A DNA stretch of 64,000 nucleotides, taken from contig NZ_JACHJQ010000006.1 of NCBI RefSeq assembly GCF_014203735.1, positions 381,698 through 445,697 of the forward strand, given 5' to 3'. This document shows positions 25,558 through 35,905 of the stretch, one piece after another (the first letter of the stretch is position 1; each line of letters opens with the position of its first letter). The position numbers and the translations under genes were made by a program. Source of the stretch: Actinophytocola algeriensis. GTDB lineage: Bacteria; Actinomycetota; Actinomycetes; Mycobacteriales; Pseudonocardiaceae. The notes beneath the pieces were generated by a model. The model was not told the DNA's origin and made no database searches. It saw only the letters and a list, made by a program, of their open reading frames with translations.

Positions 25558-26187
25558 GTGGCACAGCCCGACCGGACCCGCGACGCGGAACGCACCCGCG
25601 CGGAGATCATCCAGGTGGCGACGCGTGAGTTCGCCGACAAGGGCTACGCCGGTGCCCGGGTGGACGAGATCGCCGCGAAGATGAGCACCACCAAGCGGAT
25701 GATCTACTACTACTTCGGCAACAAGGAACAGCTGTACGTCGAGGTGCTGGAGCACGCGTACGCGGGCATCCGCGCGATCGAGCAGGAACTCGACGTCGAA
25801 CACCTCGACCCGGCCGACGCGATGCGCCAGCTGGCCGAACTGACCTTCGACCACCACGAGTCCCACCCCGACTTCATCCGCCTGGTGAGCATCGAGAACA
25901 TCCACCGCGCCGAACACATCGGCCGGTCGACGGTGCTGTCCGGGCTGGCCAACCCGGCTCTGGACGTGCTCGCCAGGATCCTGGACCGCGGCCGGGAAGC
26001 CGGGGTCTTCCGCAGCGGCGTCGACCCGCTGGACATCCACATGGTCATCAGCGCGTTCTGCGTCTTCCGCATCGCCAACCGCCACACCTTCAAGGCGATC
26101 TTCAAGCGCGACATGCTGTCCCCCGACCACCGGGAGGACCACCGCCGCCTCCTTGGCGACCTGGTGCTGGACTACCTGACCCGCTGA
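25558..26187 (+). CDS. TetR-family regulator of the quinate/shikimate cluster
   Basis: 209 residues from the GTG at 25558. The N-terminal helix-turn-helix (about 10-58) reads AEIIQVATREFADKGYAGAR, then VDEIAAKMSTTKRMIYYYFG. The C-terminal ligand domain contains HPDFIRLVSIENIHRAEHIG. It is divergent from aroE and followed by the MFS transporter, and similar 16-bp sequences lie at both promoters. It most likely represses both units and is released by a pathway compound such as shikimate or protocatechuate (inference). Confidence 0.9.
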   Translation: MAQPDRTRDAERTRAEIIQVATREFADKGYAGARVDEIAAKMSTTKRMIYYYFGNKEQLYVEVLEHAYAGIRAIEQELDVEHLDPADAMRQLAELTFDHHESHPDFIRLVSIENIHRAEHIGRSTVLSGLANPALDVLARILDRGREAGVFRSGVDPLDIHMVISAFCVFRIANRHTFKAIFKRDMLSPDHREDHRRLLGDLVLDYLTR

Positions 26188-26241
26188 CCGCGCGAAGGCC
26201 ACGACGCGCACCCGGAGCCGCCGGCGCGCGGCCGTCCGGCC

Positions 26242-26285
26242 TTGACAACACCCCGTCCTCCGCCTTATTAACTATCCAGTTCGTT
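26242..26285 (+). promoter_or_regulatory. MFS promoter with the shared TetR operator
   Basis: TTGACA (26242-26247) and TATTAA (26266-26271), 18 bp apart, form a strong promoter. AACTATCCAGTTCGTT (26270-26285) overlaps the expected start point and matches the minus strand of 25516-25531 (AACTATCTGGTACGTT) at 13 of 16 positions; its core AACT-ATCC-AGTT is a dyad. Confidence 0.65.
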
Positions 26286-26327
26286 CGTTCTTCGGTTCGC
26301 CGTCGTCGTCTGACTGAGGAGTACGCC

Positions 26328-27635
<1,308 letters not shown>

Positions 27636-27646
<11 letters not shown>

Positions 27647-28670
27647 CCAGTGCCGTCATCGCCGAGGTGGGCAGGTCGCGGAGGATCGCGGCAACGAGCA
27701 CGCCCTCGTTGCGGAGGAACGTCCGCTGTGGGGCCGGTCCGGCCGCGTGGTGCACCGCGCAGACCCGCCACTCGTCGGTGAGCACCGGTGCGCCGGACGA
27801 CCCCGGCAACGTCGGCGTCACGTACTGCACCACGCCCCCGCCGACGTACTCGACGACGTTGTCGCGCAGCGCGATTCGCTTGGGCCCGCCGCCGGGGTGG
27901 TGGATGACGGTGACCCGGTCGCCCGCCGCGGGTGTCTCCGCGGTGAGCGGCAGGTAGCCCCACCGGTCACCGGGCCTGCCCGTCAGCCGCACCAGCGTGT
28001 AGTCGAGGTGCTTGCTGGTGTGGAACAGCCCGCCCGGAGCGGCCGTGTGGTCGTCGTGCTGTTCCGGCCTGCCGTCCGCGTCGTGCTGGAAGTTGAAGCG
28101 GAACACCGTGGTGAGCGCGAGGTCCGCGCGGGGCAGCACGCGGTTGGTGGTGAGCAACAGATCCGGGCCGACGAGGAACCCGGTGCCGGACCACGGCACA
28201 CCGCCCGCCGTCACCTCCAGGAAGGCGACGCACCGCGCGACAGCCACCGCCGTGGACAGGAACGCGATGGGGTGCACCGCGTTCGAGCGGATCACCGTCT
28301 CCGTGAGGTCGGTGGTGGTGCCGCGCCACGTGCCGACGCCGGGCGCCGCCGCCACCGGGGTCATCAGGTCGTACCCGGTCAGCAGGTCGGCGAGCACCGC
28401 CTGCCGCTCCGCGCCGACGAAACCCTTGACCAGGTTGCAGAACAGGCCCAGTGCGTGCGGGCCCGACGACGCGTGCCCGTAGCCCGCCAGGTGGTGGACG
28501 ATCCGGGCGACCGCCTCCGGCGGCGGGCCGGACACGTCGATGTTGGCCGCCAGCTCGTCGAGTCCCGCGAGCACGAGCAGGTCCCGGCGCGACTCCTCGG
28601 TCGCGAGACCCGGCACGTCCGACAGCAGTCGCACGAGGCGCTGCCGGTCCTCGACGTCGACCTCGGGCAT
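27636..28670 (-). CDS. Effector-associated-domain / trypsin-fold protein with mutated catalytic His
   Basis: 344 residues from the ATG at 28670 (GGAGGAGG upstream; an ATG at 28691 is an alternative). Residues about 5-95 are a helical domain (DRQRLVRLLSDVPGLATEES RRDLLVLAGL) like the effector-associated adaptor domains found with NTPases and proteases in bacterial conflict and signalling systems. The rest is a trypsin-like fold: the Ser motif PGSSGAPVL and the Asp in HLDYTLVRL are intact, but where relatives have His-Val-Leu after Asn this protein has LLLTTNRVLP, i.e. Arg instead of the catalytic His. It may therefore be inactive as a protease and act as a binding protein, or be decaying. Confidence 0.8.
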
Positions 28671-28712
28671 GGGCGCCTCCTCCCGGACCATGCTGCCACG
28701 GAAGGATTTCGG

Positions 28713-29630
28713 TCAGGACTCGCCGACCACGGCCCGGTCGTCGAGGTCCACGGGCACACGCGCCGGTTCGAGCCACTCGCGCATGGTGGGCGGCAGCCGC
28801 TTCTCCAGCCCGTACGGCTCCAGGTGCGCGGCGAACACCTCGTCGAACGCCCGCTCGATGCTCTCGTCGTCCCACGTGTCGCGTTCCAGCACGGGTGCCT
28901 TGAAGTACGGCTGGCCCACGATGTGCAGCTGCGGCCCGTTGCACCGGATCACCTGCCCGGTGACGCCGCGCGAGCGGTCGCCGAGCAGGAACGTCACCAG
29001 CGGCGCGACCTTCTCCGGGGTCCGGTCGGGCGGGCAGTTGCGTAACGACCGCTCGCAGCCGAGCACCATGCGGGTGTGGGCGAGCGGGCACACGGCGTTG
29101 ACGCGGATCCCCGCCACCTCCAGGTCCAGCGCCCACGAGTAGGTCAGCGACGCGACAGCGCCCTTGGTCGCCGCGTAGGTGCCGCGGGCGCGCTGGCCGA
29201 GCGCGGCGCCGGAGGAGATGTTGACGATCGACCCGCCGCGGCCCATGGCGCGCATCGCGGCCAGCCCGGTGTAGATCACGCCGAGGAGGTTGACCTCCAC
29301 CAGCTCCTTCACCAGCCGGGGGTCCTCGTCCCACGGCAGGACCGCGTAGTTCAGCCCCGCGTTGTTGACGAGGCCGTCGACCCGGCCGTACTCGGCGACG
29401 CACTGGTCGACGAGCGCCTGCGCCTCGTCCGCGTCGGCCACCGAGTGCGCGCTGACGACAGCGCGGCCACCGTCGGCCCTGACCAAGGCCGTGGTCTCGG
29501 CCGCGAGGCCCCCGTCCACGTCGTTGACCACGACCGCGGCGCCGGTACTCGCGGCGTGCCGCGCGAACGCCCGCCCGAGCCCCTGTCCGGCCCCGGTCAC
29601 CACCACAGCTCGCCCGTCCAACGACGTCAT
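28713..29630 (-). CDS. Short-chain dehydrogenase/reductase (SDR)
   Basis: 305 residues from the ATG at 29630. Classical SDR motifs: VVVTGAGQGLGRAFARHAAS (cofactor loop), NNAGLNYAV, catalytic Ser in VNISSGAALGQ and Tyr-Lys in TYAATKGAVASL. NDVDGG at the end of the second strand favours NAD over NADP. The C terminus is longer than usual (about 45 extra residues, FDEVFAAHLEPYGLEKRLPP onwards). The substrate cannot be read. Downstream on the same strand lies the EAD/trypsin-fold gene 42 bp away, but there is no obvious functional tie. Confidence 0.9.
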   Translation of the reverse strand: MTSLDGRAVVVTGAGQGLGRAFARHAASTGAAVVVNDVDGGLAAETTALVRADGGRAVVSAHSVADADEAQALVDQCVAEYGRVDGLVNNAGLNYAVLPWDEDPRLVKELVEVNLLGVIYTGLAAMRAMGRGGSIVNISSGAALGQRARGTYAATKGAVASLTYSWALDLEVAGIRVNAVCPLAHTRMVLGCERSLRNCPPDRTPEKVAPLVTFLLGDRSRGVTGQVIRCNGPQLHIVGQPYFKAPVLERDTWDDESIERAFDEVFAAHLEPYGLEKRLPPTMREWLEPARVPVDLDDRAVVGES

Positions 29631-29842
29631 CGTCCGCTCCCCACGGTCGCACCCTCCCGATGCCTCCAGTGTCCATCCGGGACCACCCGCCTGCCCGTGT
29701 CCTCGACGGGAGGTCGGCTCGGTGCGGTCAACGCACACCGGGCACTTCGGCAGGGCCTTACGTCCCGGCGTAACGACCAGCGGTACACCTCGTGCGACGA
29801 CCGGCCATGTCCGCCGGTCAAGGACGGCGTAACGTCGAGCGG

Positions 29843-30340
29843 GTGACGAGTGCGGAGTTGCTCCTCGACGCGTTCGGACGGATCAAGGAGGTCGTCCACG
29901 ACGCCGTCGAAGGACTCACGGAAGACCAGCTCACCCACCGGCCGGAACCGTCGGCGAACTCCATCGCCTGGCTGGTGTGGCACCTGACGCGCATCCAGGA
30001 CGACCACGTCGCCGGCGTCGCGGGCACCGAGCAGACCTGGCCCGACTGGGCCGACCGCTTCGGCCTGCCGTTCCGCCGGCACGACACCGGCTACGGCCAC
30101 GACGCCGCCGCCGTCGGCGCGGTGCGGGTCCCCGCCGACCTGCTCCTTGCCTACCACGACGCCACCCACGCACGGACCGTCGAGTACGTTTCCGGTATCG
30201 CCGACGGTGATCTCGCGCGCGTCGTGGACGAGCACTGGGAACCGCCGGTGACGCTGGGGGTCCGGCTGATCAGCGTCGTCTCGGACGACCTGCAGCACGC
30301 CGGGCAGGCCGCGTACGTGCGCGGGCTGCTGTCCCGTTAG
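29843..30340 (+). CDS. DinB-family protein (DUF664 type)
   Basis: 165 residues from the GTG at 29843. A four-helix DinB bundle with the first metal-site His in SIAWLVWHLTRIQDDHVAG and the third in SDDLQHAGQAAYVRGL, typical of mycothiol- or bacillithiol-dependent DinB proteins. These act as thiol transferases or metal-dependent hydrolases; the substrate here is unknown. A second DinB protein lies at 37000-37560. The short gap (24 bp) to the TPR gene suggests co-transcription. Confidence 0.88.
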   Translation: MTSAELLLDAFGRIKEVVHDAVEGLTEDQLTHRPEPSANSIAWLVWHLTRIQDDHVAGVAGTEQTWPDWADRFGLPFRRHDTGYGHDAAAVGAVRVPADLLLAYHDATHARTVEYVSGIADGDLARVVDEHWEPPVTLGVRLISVVSDDLQHAGQAAYVRGLLSR

Positions 30341-30364
30341 GCAGCCGGACTGGGGCGGGTGAGC

Positions 30365-31171
30365 ATGGGACACGGCCGACGGTGGCGCAGGAAACGCCAG
30401 GACTGGCTCACACGGGATCTGGACAACGCCGAGTTCACGCTGAAACTGACGCGCTGGCTCGCGGCGAGGTGGTCCCGGCACGACTTCGACGTGGGTTCCG
30501 TGCTGCTCGACTACGCGCGCAGGCTGACCGAGGCGGGCCGCCGCGAGGAGGCGCTCGCGGCGCTGAACGAGTCGATCGCCATCGGCAACCGGCACATCCA
30601 GGAGAAACCGCTGCGCTACGCGCCGAACATGGCCGCCGCGCTGCTGACCAAGGCGCACCTGCTGGCCGACCTGAACCGCATCGACGAGGCCCTGTCGTCG
30701 GTGACCGGCGCGGTGGACATCTTCCGCACCCTCACCCCGACCGACCCGGAGCGCTTCGAGCCGGTGCTGTTCGCCGCGCTCACGTCGCTCGGCTTCTGGC
30801 GCCACCAGCGCGGTGACCTCGACGCGGCGCTCCCCGCCTTCCGCGACGCCGCCGCACTGGCCCCGAAGCTCCCGGCCACGCGGGACGGCGACCGGGCGAT
30901 GGCCCTGCACAACTACGGGGCCGTGCTGCACAAGCTGGGCCAGTCGAAGGAAGGGCTCCCGTACCTCGAGCAGGCGGTGGGCATCCGCAGGCGACTGGTC
31001 AAGGAGGACCGGGAGCGGTTCGAGCGGGACCTGGTGCTGTCGCTGCGGAACTACGAGCAGTCGCTGTCCGCCGTGGGGCGGTACGTGGAGGCCATCGAGG
31101 TCGTGGAGGAACTGTCCGCGCTGGCAGGCAGGTCGAGCCGCGCGAAGGAGAACGATCCGGGCTCGACGTAG
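30365..31171 (+). CDS. Tetratricopeptide-repeat protein
   Basis: 268 residues from the ATG at 30365 (GGGGCGG 7 nt upstream; a GTG two codons earlier is possible). After a basic start (GHGRRWRRKRQDW) come about five TPR-like helix pairs: DYARRLTEAGRREEALAALN, LTKAHLLADLNRIDEALSSV, LTSLGFWRHQRGDLDAALPA, LHNYGAVLHKLGQSKEGLPY and SLRNYEQSLSAVGRYVEAIE. No signal or enzymatic domain. Such proteins are scaffolds; a partner is not evident in the context. Confidence 0.85.
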   Translation: MGHGRRWRRKRQDWLTRDLDNAEFTLKLTRWLAARWSRHDFDVGSVLLDYARRLTEAGRREEALAALNESIAIGNRHIQEKPLRYAPNMAAALLTKAHLLADLNRIDEALSSVTGAVDIFRTLTPTDPERFEPVLFAALTSLGFWRHQRGDLDAALPAFRDAAALAPKLPATRDGDRAMALHNYGAVLHKLGQSKEGLPYLEQAVGIRRRLVKEDRERFERDLVLSLRNYEQSLSAVGRYVEAIEVVEELSALAGRSSRAKENDPGST

Positions 31172-31175
31172 TCCA

Positions 31176-31475
31176 CTACGCCGAGGTCAACCGCGCCAGC
31201 GCCGCGGCCGACGGCGAGCCCGGCTCGGCGTAGAAGACCGCCAGCCGCTGTCCGTCGTCCGGCAGGATCAGCAGGTCGGCGACGTTGTCGCGGGCTTTCC
31301 GCCGCCAGTCGGCGAACAACGCGCGCACCCGAGGGTCGAGGAAGACCAGGCGGGCCCAGTCGGGCCGGTCCGTGACGTCGAGATGCGGGGCGAGCTCTTC
31401 GCGGCGCAGCCCTGGCACGCGGCGCCGCTCGCCGAAGTCGTCCAGGCCCACGTCGGCGGGTGTGAGCCGCGCCCG
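31176..31475 (-). pseudogene. Internally deleted MmyB-type helix-turn-helix regulator
   Basis: The 99-residue frame preserves the family start (RARLTPADVGL, RRRVPGLRREELA), then jumps to the middle of the ligand domain (RPDWARLVFLDPRVRALFAD WRRKARDNVADL) and then to the extreme end (LPDDGQRLAVFYAEPGSPSA AALARL). Relatives are about 270-290 residues; most of the helix-turn-helix and large parts of the MmyB ligand-binding domain are absent at two joints. The beginning also lacks a convincing start. Confidence 0.75.
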
Positions 31476-31500
31476 CCCGATGATCGCCACCCTCGACGCC

Positions 31501-31943
31501 ATGGACATCCTGGTGATCGGTGCGAGTGGGACGATCGGCCGCGCGGTGACGGCGGCCGTGACGGGACGCGGCCACACGGTGCTTGCCGCGTTCCGGTCGA
31601 CCGGGACTGACATCGCGGACCCCGGCACGGTGCCGTCGCTCGATGTCGATGCGGTCGTCTGTTGTGCGGCGAGCGGTGGGCTGACCCGGATCGACGGTGG
31701 CACGGACGACGAGTTCCTGCGCGGTCTGCACGACAAGCTGGTTGGTCAGCTGCCGCTGGTCCGCCGCGCGGTCCGGTGCCTGCGGGACGGGGGCTCGGTC
31801 ACGCTGACCGCCGGCCGGTTCACCGAGCCGACGAAACGTCGCAGGCCATGGGTCGTGCGGGCGGCACACCAGCCGCCGACGTGGCCGTTCGGTACGTCCA
31901 GGCCGTCGAGGATCGGACCCTCAACGGAGCCACGCTGACGTAG
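31501..31943 (+). pseudogene. Internally deleted short-chain dehydrogenase
   Basis: The N-terminal part is intact from the ATG at 31501: MDILVIGASGTIGRAVTAAV through DAVVCCAASGG and DKLVGQLPLVRRAVRCLRDG GSVTLTAGRFTEPT. The C-terminal tail (QAMGRAGGTPAADVAVRYVQ AVEDRTLNGATLT) follows in a different frame to a stop at 31943. About 60 residues including the catalytic segment between are missing, compared with typical 200-residue family members. A relic, divergent from the MmyB relic. Confidence 0.75.
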
Positions 31944-31977
31944 TCGCAAATTTTCTGAATCACGTCAAGTTCTTGCA
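31936..31977 (+). promoter_or_regulatory. Conserved upstream block shared with the GH99-like operon
   Basis: CTGACG, then CGCAA (31945-31949), then GTCAAGTTCTTGCA (31964-31977), 72 bp before the beta-helix glycosidase. The same order and spacing occurs at 58997-59037 (CTGACG, CGCAA, GTCAATTTCTTGCA). CTTGCA-type motifs are known for MalR-like LacI repressors in Streptomyces; assigning that here is inference. Confidence 0.6.
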
Positions 31978-32048
31978 TTGAGTCTACCGACTGTTGCATG
32001 CTGCTTACAGCTCTGGCACCCCTGCTGTCTCAAAGAAGAGAAGACGCC

Positions 32049-35000
32049 ATGACACGTATGCGGCTCTCCCGGCTCGTCGCCGGGTTCCTCGCGGCGGGGC
32101 TTTCCGTCGCCGGGGTCTCGTTCGCCTCCGCGGCCAGTGGTCCATCCCAGGACACCACCACCGCCCAACCCAGACCCGTCGCCCTCGCGGACGTGCCGTT
32201 GACCCGTTCGGTGTCGGCGAGCAGCGCGCTGCCCGGCTACCCCGTCGCCAACGCGGTCGACGGGAACCAGGCCACCTACTGGGAGTCCACCAACAACGCC
32301 TTCCCCCAGTGGATCCAGGCCGACCTCGGCTCCACGAAAGCCCTGTCCAGGATCGTGCTGAAACTCCCAGCCAACTGGGAGTCCCGCACGCAGACGCTGA
32401 CCGTGCGAGGCAGCAACGACGGCACGTCGTTCTCCGACCTGGCCGCCGCGCGCGGGTACGCGTTCACCCCGAGCGCCAACACGGTCACCATCCCCCTGAC
32501 CACCTCGGCCCGCTACGTGCGCCTGAACATCACCGCGAACACGCAGTGGCCTGCCGCGCAGCTCTCGGAGTTCGAGCTGTACGGGCCGGACAGCGGGGAC
32601 ACGCAGGCACCGTCGGCGCCCGCGAACCTCGCGCTGACCGAACCCGGCTCCGGGCAGATCCGGCTGGCCTGGTCGGCGGCGACCGACAACGTCGGGGTCA
32701 CCGGCTACACCGTCTACCGCGACGGCGCGCCGGTCACCACGATCACCGGCACCACGTTCACCGAGACCCGGCCCGCGGGCACGCGGATCGAGTACTTCGT
32801 GCGGGCCAGGGACGCGGCGGGCAACGAGTCCGCCGACAGCAACCACGTCGTGCGGGCCGGGCCCATCGCGGGCGCGAACCTCGCCGCCGGCAAGCCCATC
32901 GAGGCGTCGTCGACGGTCCACTCGTTCGTCGCCGCCAACGCCAACGACGGCAACACCGGCACTTACTGGGAGTCCGCCGCCGGCTACCCGAACACGCTGA
33001 CCGTCAAGCTCGGTGCCAACGCCGAGCTCGAGCAGGTCGTCGTGAAACTCAACCCGGACCCGATCTGGGGCGCGCGGACGCAGAACTTCGAGGTGCTCGG
33101 CCGTGACCAGGGCGCGACCGGCTTCACCTCGCTGAAGGCGCGGGCCGACCACCGCTTCGACCCGGCCACCAACCAGAACTCGGTGACCATCCCGGTCAGC
33201 GGGCGCGCGGCGGACGTGCGGCTGCAGTTCTTCGCCAACACCGGCGCACCGGGCGGGCAGGTCGCGGAGTTCCAGGTGATCGGCACCCCGGCACCGAACC
33301 CGGACCTGGTCGTCACCGGCACCACCTGGACCCCGGCGAACCCGACGGAGACCAGCCAGATCGCGGTGTCGGCGACCGTGCGGAACTCCGGATCCGCCGC
33401 CGCGGGCGCCACGACCGTGAACGTCAGCCTCGGCGGCACGGTCGTCGGGAACGCGGCCGTCGGCGCGCTCGCCGCGGGCGCGTCCACCACGGTGACCGTG
33501 AGCGCGGGCACCCGGCCGCAGGGCAGCTACCCGGTGGCCGCGACCGTCGACCCGGCCAACACGGTGGTCGAGCAGAACGACACCAACAACACGTTCACCT
33601 CACCGACGCCGCTCGTGGTCGCGCAGTCGCCGGGACCGGACCTCGAGGTCACCGGCATCACGTCGAACCCGCCGAACCCGGCGGTCGGCCAGGCGGTGTC
33701 GTTCACCGTGGCGGTGCACAACCGAGGGACGAGCGGCGCGGGCGCCTCGGTGACCCGGCTGAGCGTCGGCGGCACCACGCTGAACGGCAACACGGGCACG
33801 ATCGCGGCAGGCGCCACGGCCACCGTCGCGATGTCGGGCACGTGGACCGCGACCAACGGCGGCGCGACGCTGACCGCGACGGCCGACGCGACGAACACGG
33901 TCGCGGAGACCAACGAGTCCAACAACGGGCTCTCGCGGGCGATCGTGGTCGGCCGCGGCGCGGCGGTGCCGTACGTCGAGTACGAGGCGGAGGCCGCGCA
34001 GTACCAGGGCCAGCTCGTGGAGGCCGACCCGCTGCGCACGTTCGGGCACACCAACTTCGGCACCGAGTCGTCGGGCCGCAAGTCGGTGCGGCTGAACAGC
34101 CAGGGCCAGTACGTCGAGTTCACGTCGACGAACCAGGCGAACTCGATCGTCGTGCGGAACTCGATCCCCGACGCCCCTGGCGGTGGTGGGCAGGACGCGA
34201 CGATCAGCCTGTACGCCAACGGCACGTTCGTGCAGAAGCTGACGCTGTCGTCGAAGCACAGCTGGCTGTACGGCAACACCGACGACCCCGAGGGCCTGAC
34301 GAACACGCCGCAGGGTGACGCGCGACGGCTGTTCGACGAGTCGCACGCGCTGCTGTCTCAGTCGTACCCGGCGGGCACGAAGTTCCGGCTGCAGCGCGAC
34401 AGCGGTGACAACGCATCGTTCTACATCATCGACCTGATCGACCTCGAGCAGGTCGCACCGGCCGCGAGCAAACCGGCGAACTGCACGTCGATCACCGAGT
34501 ACGGCGCGGTGCCGAACGACGGGAACGACGACACGGCGGCGATCCAGCGCGCGGTGACCGACGACCAGAACGGCGTGATCAGCTGCGTGTGGATCCCGGC
34601 CGGCCAGTGGCGGCAGGAGCAGAAGATCCTGACCGACGACCCGACCGTGCCCAACGGCGGTGGCCAGTACAACCAGGTCGGCATCTCCAACGTGACCATC
34701 CGCGGCGCGGGCATGTGGCACTCGCAGCTGTACACGCTGACCCAGCCCCAAAACGCGGGCGGCATCAACCACCCGCACGAGGGCAACTTCGGGTTCGACA
34801 TCGACAAGAACACGCAGATCTCGGACATCGCGATCTTCGGTTCCGGCCGGATCCGCGGTGGGGACGGCGGCGCCGAGGGCGGCGTCGGCCTCAACGGGCG
34901 GTTCGGCACCGGCACGAAGATCACGAACGTGTGGATCGAGCACGCGAACGTCGGTGCCTGGGTCGGCCGGGACTACAGCAACAAGCCGGAGCTGTGGGGC

Positions 35001-35753
35001 CCCGGCGACGGGCTGGAGTTCAGCGGTGTGCGGATCCGCAACACCTACGCCGACGGCATCAACTTCACGAACGGCACGCGGAACTCGAAGGTGTTCAACT
35101 CGTCGTTCCGCACCACCGGCGACGACTCGCTCGCCGTGTGGGCCAACCAGTACGTGAAGGACACGTCGGTCGACGTCGCGCACGACAACGTGTTCACCAA
35201 CAACACCATCCAGCTCCCGTGGCGCGCGAACGGCATCGCGATCTACGGCGGCTACGGCAACAAGATCGAGAACAACCTCATCTACGACACGATGAACTAC
35301 CCGGGCATCATGCTGGCGACGGACCACGACCCGTTGCCGTTCTCCGGGCAGACGCTGATCGCGAACAACGCCCTGTACCGCTGCGGCGGTGTGTTCTGGA
35401 ACGAGGACCAGGAGTTCGGCGCGATCACGTTCTTCGCGCAGGGCCGGGACATCCCCGGGGTCACGCTGCGGGACACGGAGATCCACGACTCGACCTATGA
35501 CGGCATCCAGTTCAAGACGGGTGGCGGCAACGTGCCGAACGTGGCGATCACCAACGTGAAGATCGACAAGTCGAACAACGGCGCCGGCATCCTCGCGATG
35601 AGCGGGGCACGTGGCAGCGCCAACCTGACGAACGTCACGATCACGAACTCGGCCGACGGGAACATCCTCGTCCAGCCGGGCTCGCAGTTCGTCATCAACG
35701 GGGCGCAGGTCCCGGCGGTGGCGGCCGCACCTGGCCGCCGCGGCACCCGGTAG
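32049..35753 (+). CDS. Large secreted beta-helix glycosidase (mycodextranase/GH87-like) with CBM32, FN3 and CARDB modules
   Basis: 1234 residues from the ATG at 32049. A signal peptide (about 1-33) precedes a discoidin/CBM32 module (about 45-180), an FN3 domain (about 185-280), a second CBM32 (about 283-410), two CARDB repeats (about 418-530 and 533-640), a CBM-like module (YVEYEAEAAQYQGQLVEADP, about 645-805) and a right-handed beta-helix (about 815-1220) starting ITEYGAVPNDGNDDTAAIQR and holding RTTGDDSLAVWANQ. The CBM-plus-helix arrangement resembles bacterial alpha-1,3-glucanases (mycodextranases). The fungal wall or bacterial alpha-glucan is the suspected substrate; the family number is a judgement, not proven. 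Confidence 0.85.
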   Translation: MTRMRLSRLVAGFLAAGLSVAGVSFASAASGPSQDTTTAQPRPVALADVPLTRSVSASSALPGYPVANAVDGNQATYWESTNNAFPQWIQADLGSTKALSRIVLKLPANWESRTQTLTVRGSNDGTSFSDLAAARGYAFTPSANTVTIPLTTSARYVRLNITANTQWPAAQLSEFELYGPDSGDTQAPSAPANLALTEPGSGQIRLAWSAATDNVGVTGYTVYRDGAPVTTITGTTFTETRPAGTRIEYFVRARDAAGNESADSNHVVRAGPIAGANLAAGKPIEASSTVHSFVAANANDGNTGTYWESAAGYPNTLTVKLGANAELEQVVVKLNPDPIWGARTQNFEVLGRDQGATGFTSLKARADHRFDPATNQNSVTIPVSGRAADVRLQFFANTGAPGGQVAEFQVIGTPAPNPDLVVTGTTWTPANPTETSQIAVSATVRNSGSAAAGATTVNVSLGGTVVGNAAVGALAAGASTTVTVSAGTRPQGSYPVAATVDPANTVVEQNDTNNTFTSPTPLVVAQSPGPDLEVTGITSNPPNPAVGQAVSFTVAVHNRGTSGAGASVTRLSVGGTTLNGNTGTIAAGATATVAMSGTWTATNGGATLTATADATNTVAETNESNNGLSRAIVVGRGAAVPYVEYEAEAAQYQGQLVEADPLRTFGHTNFGTESSGRKSVRLNSQGQYVEFTSTNQANSIVVRNSIPDAPGGGGQDATISLYANGTFVQKLTLSSKHSWLYGNTDDPEGLTNTPQGDARRLFDESHALLSQSYPAGTKFRLQRDSGDNASFYIIDLIDLEQVAPAASKPANCTSITEYGAVPNDGNDDTAAIQRAVTDDQNGVISCVWIPAGQWRQEQKILTDDPTVPNGGGQYNQVGISNVTIRGAGMWHSQLYTLTQPQNAGGINHPHEGNFGFDIDKNTQISDIAIFGSGRIRGGDGGAEGGVGLNGRFGTGTKITNVWIEHANVGAWVGRDYSNKPELWGPGDGLEFSGVRIRNTYADGINFTNGTRNSKVFNSSFRTTGDDSLAVWANQYVKDTSVDVAHDNVFTNNTIQLPWRANGIAIYGGYGNKIENNLIYDTMNYPGIMLATDHDPLPFSGQTLIANNALYRCGGVFWNEDQEFGAITFFAQGRDIPGVTLRDTEIHDSTYDGIQFKTGGGNVPNVAITNVKIDKSNNGAGILAMSGARGSANLTNVTITNSADGNILVQPGSQFVINGAQVPAVAAAPGRRGTR

Positions 35754-35765
35754 CCGGAGGGGAAA

Positions 35766-35812
35766 CCGGTCCTGGGCCGGGGTGGATGGTGACCGCCCCG
35801 GCACGGGACCGG
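35766..35812 (+). terminator. Long stem-loop after the beta-helix glycosidase
   Basis: CCGGTCC (35766-35772) pairs with GGACCGG (35806-35812) and GCCGGGG (35776-35782) with CCCCGGC (35796-35802), with a small internal loop and a 13-nt apical loop. It begins 13 nt after the stop. Confidence 0.75.
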
Positions 35813-35905
35813 CCCTCGCATTCCTGTTCCGGCCCGATGTAGAAACGGCGCCGGTGACTTCGTCGTGTCTGTGTAAGGGGAGAACACGACACCTCGGAGG
35901 ACACC

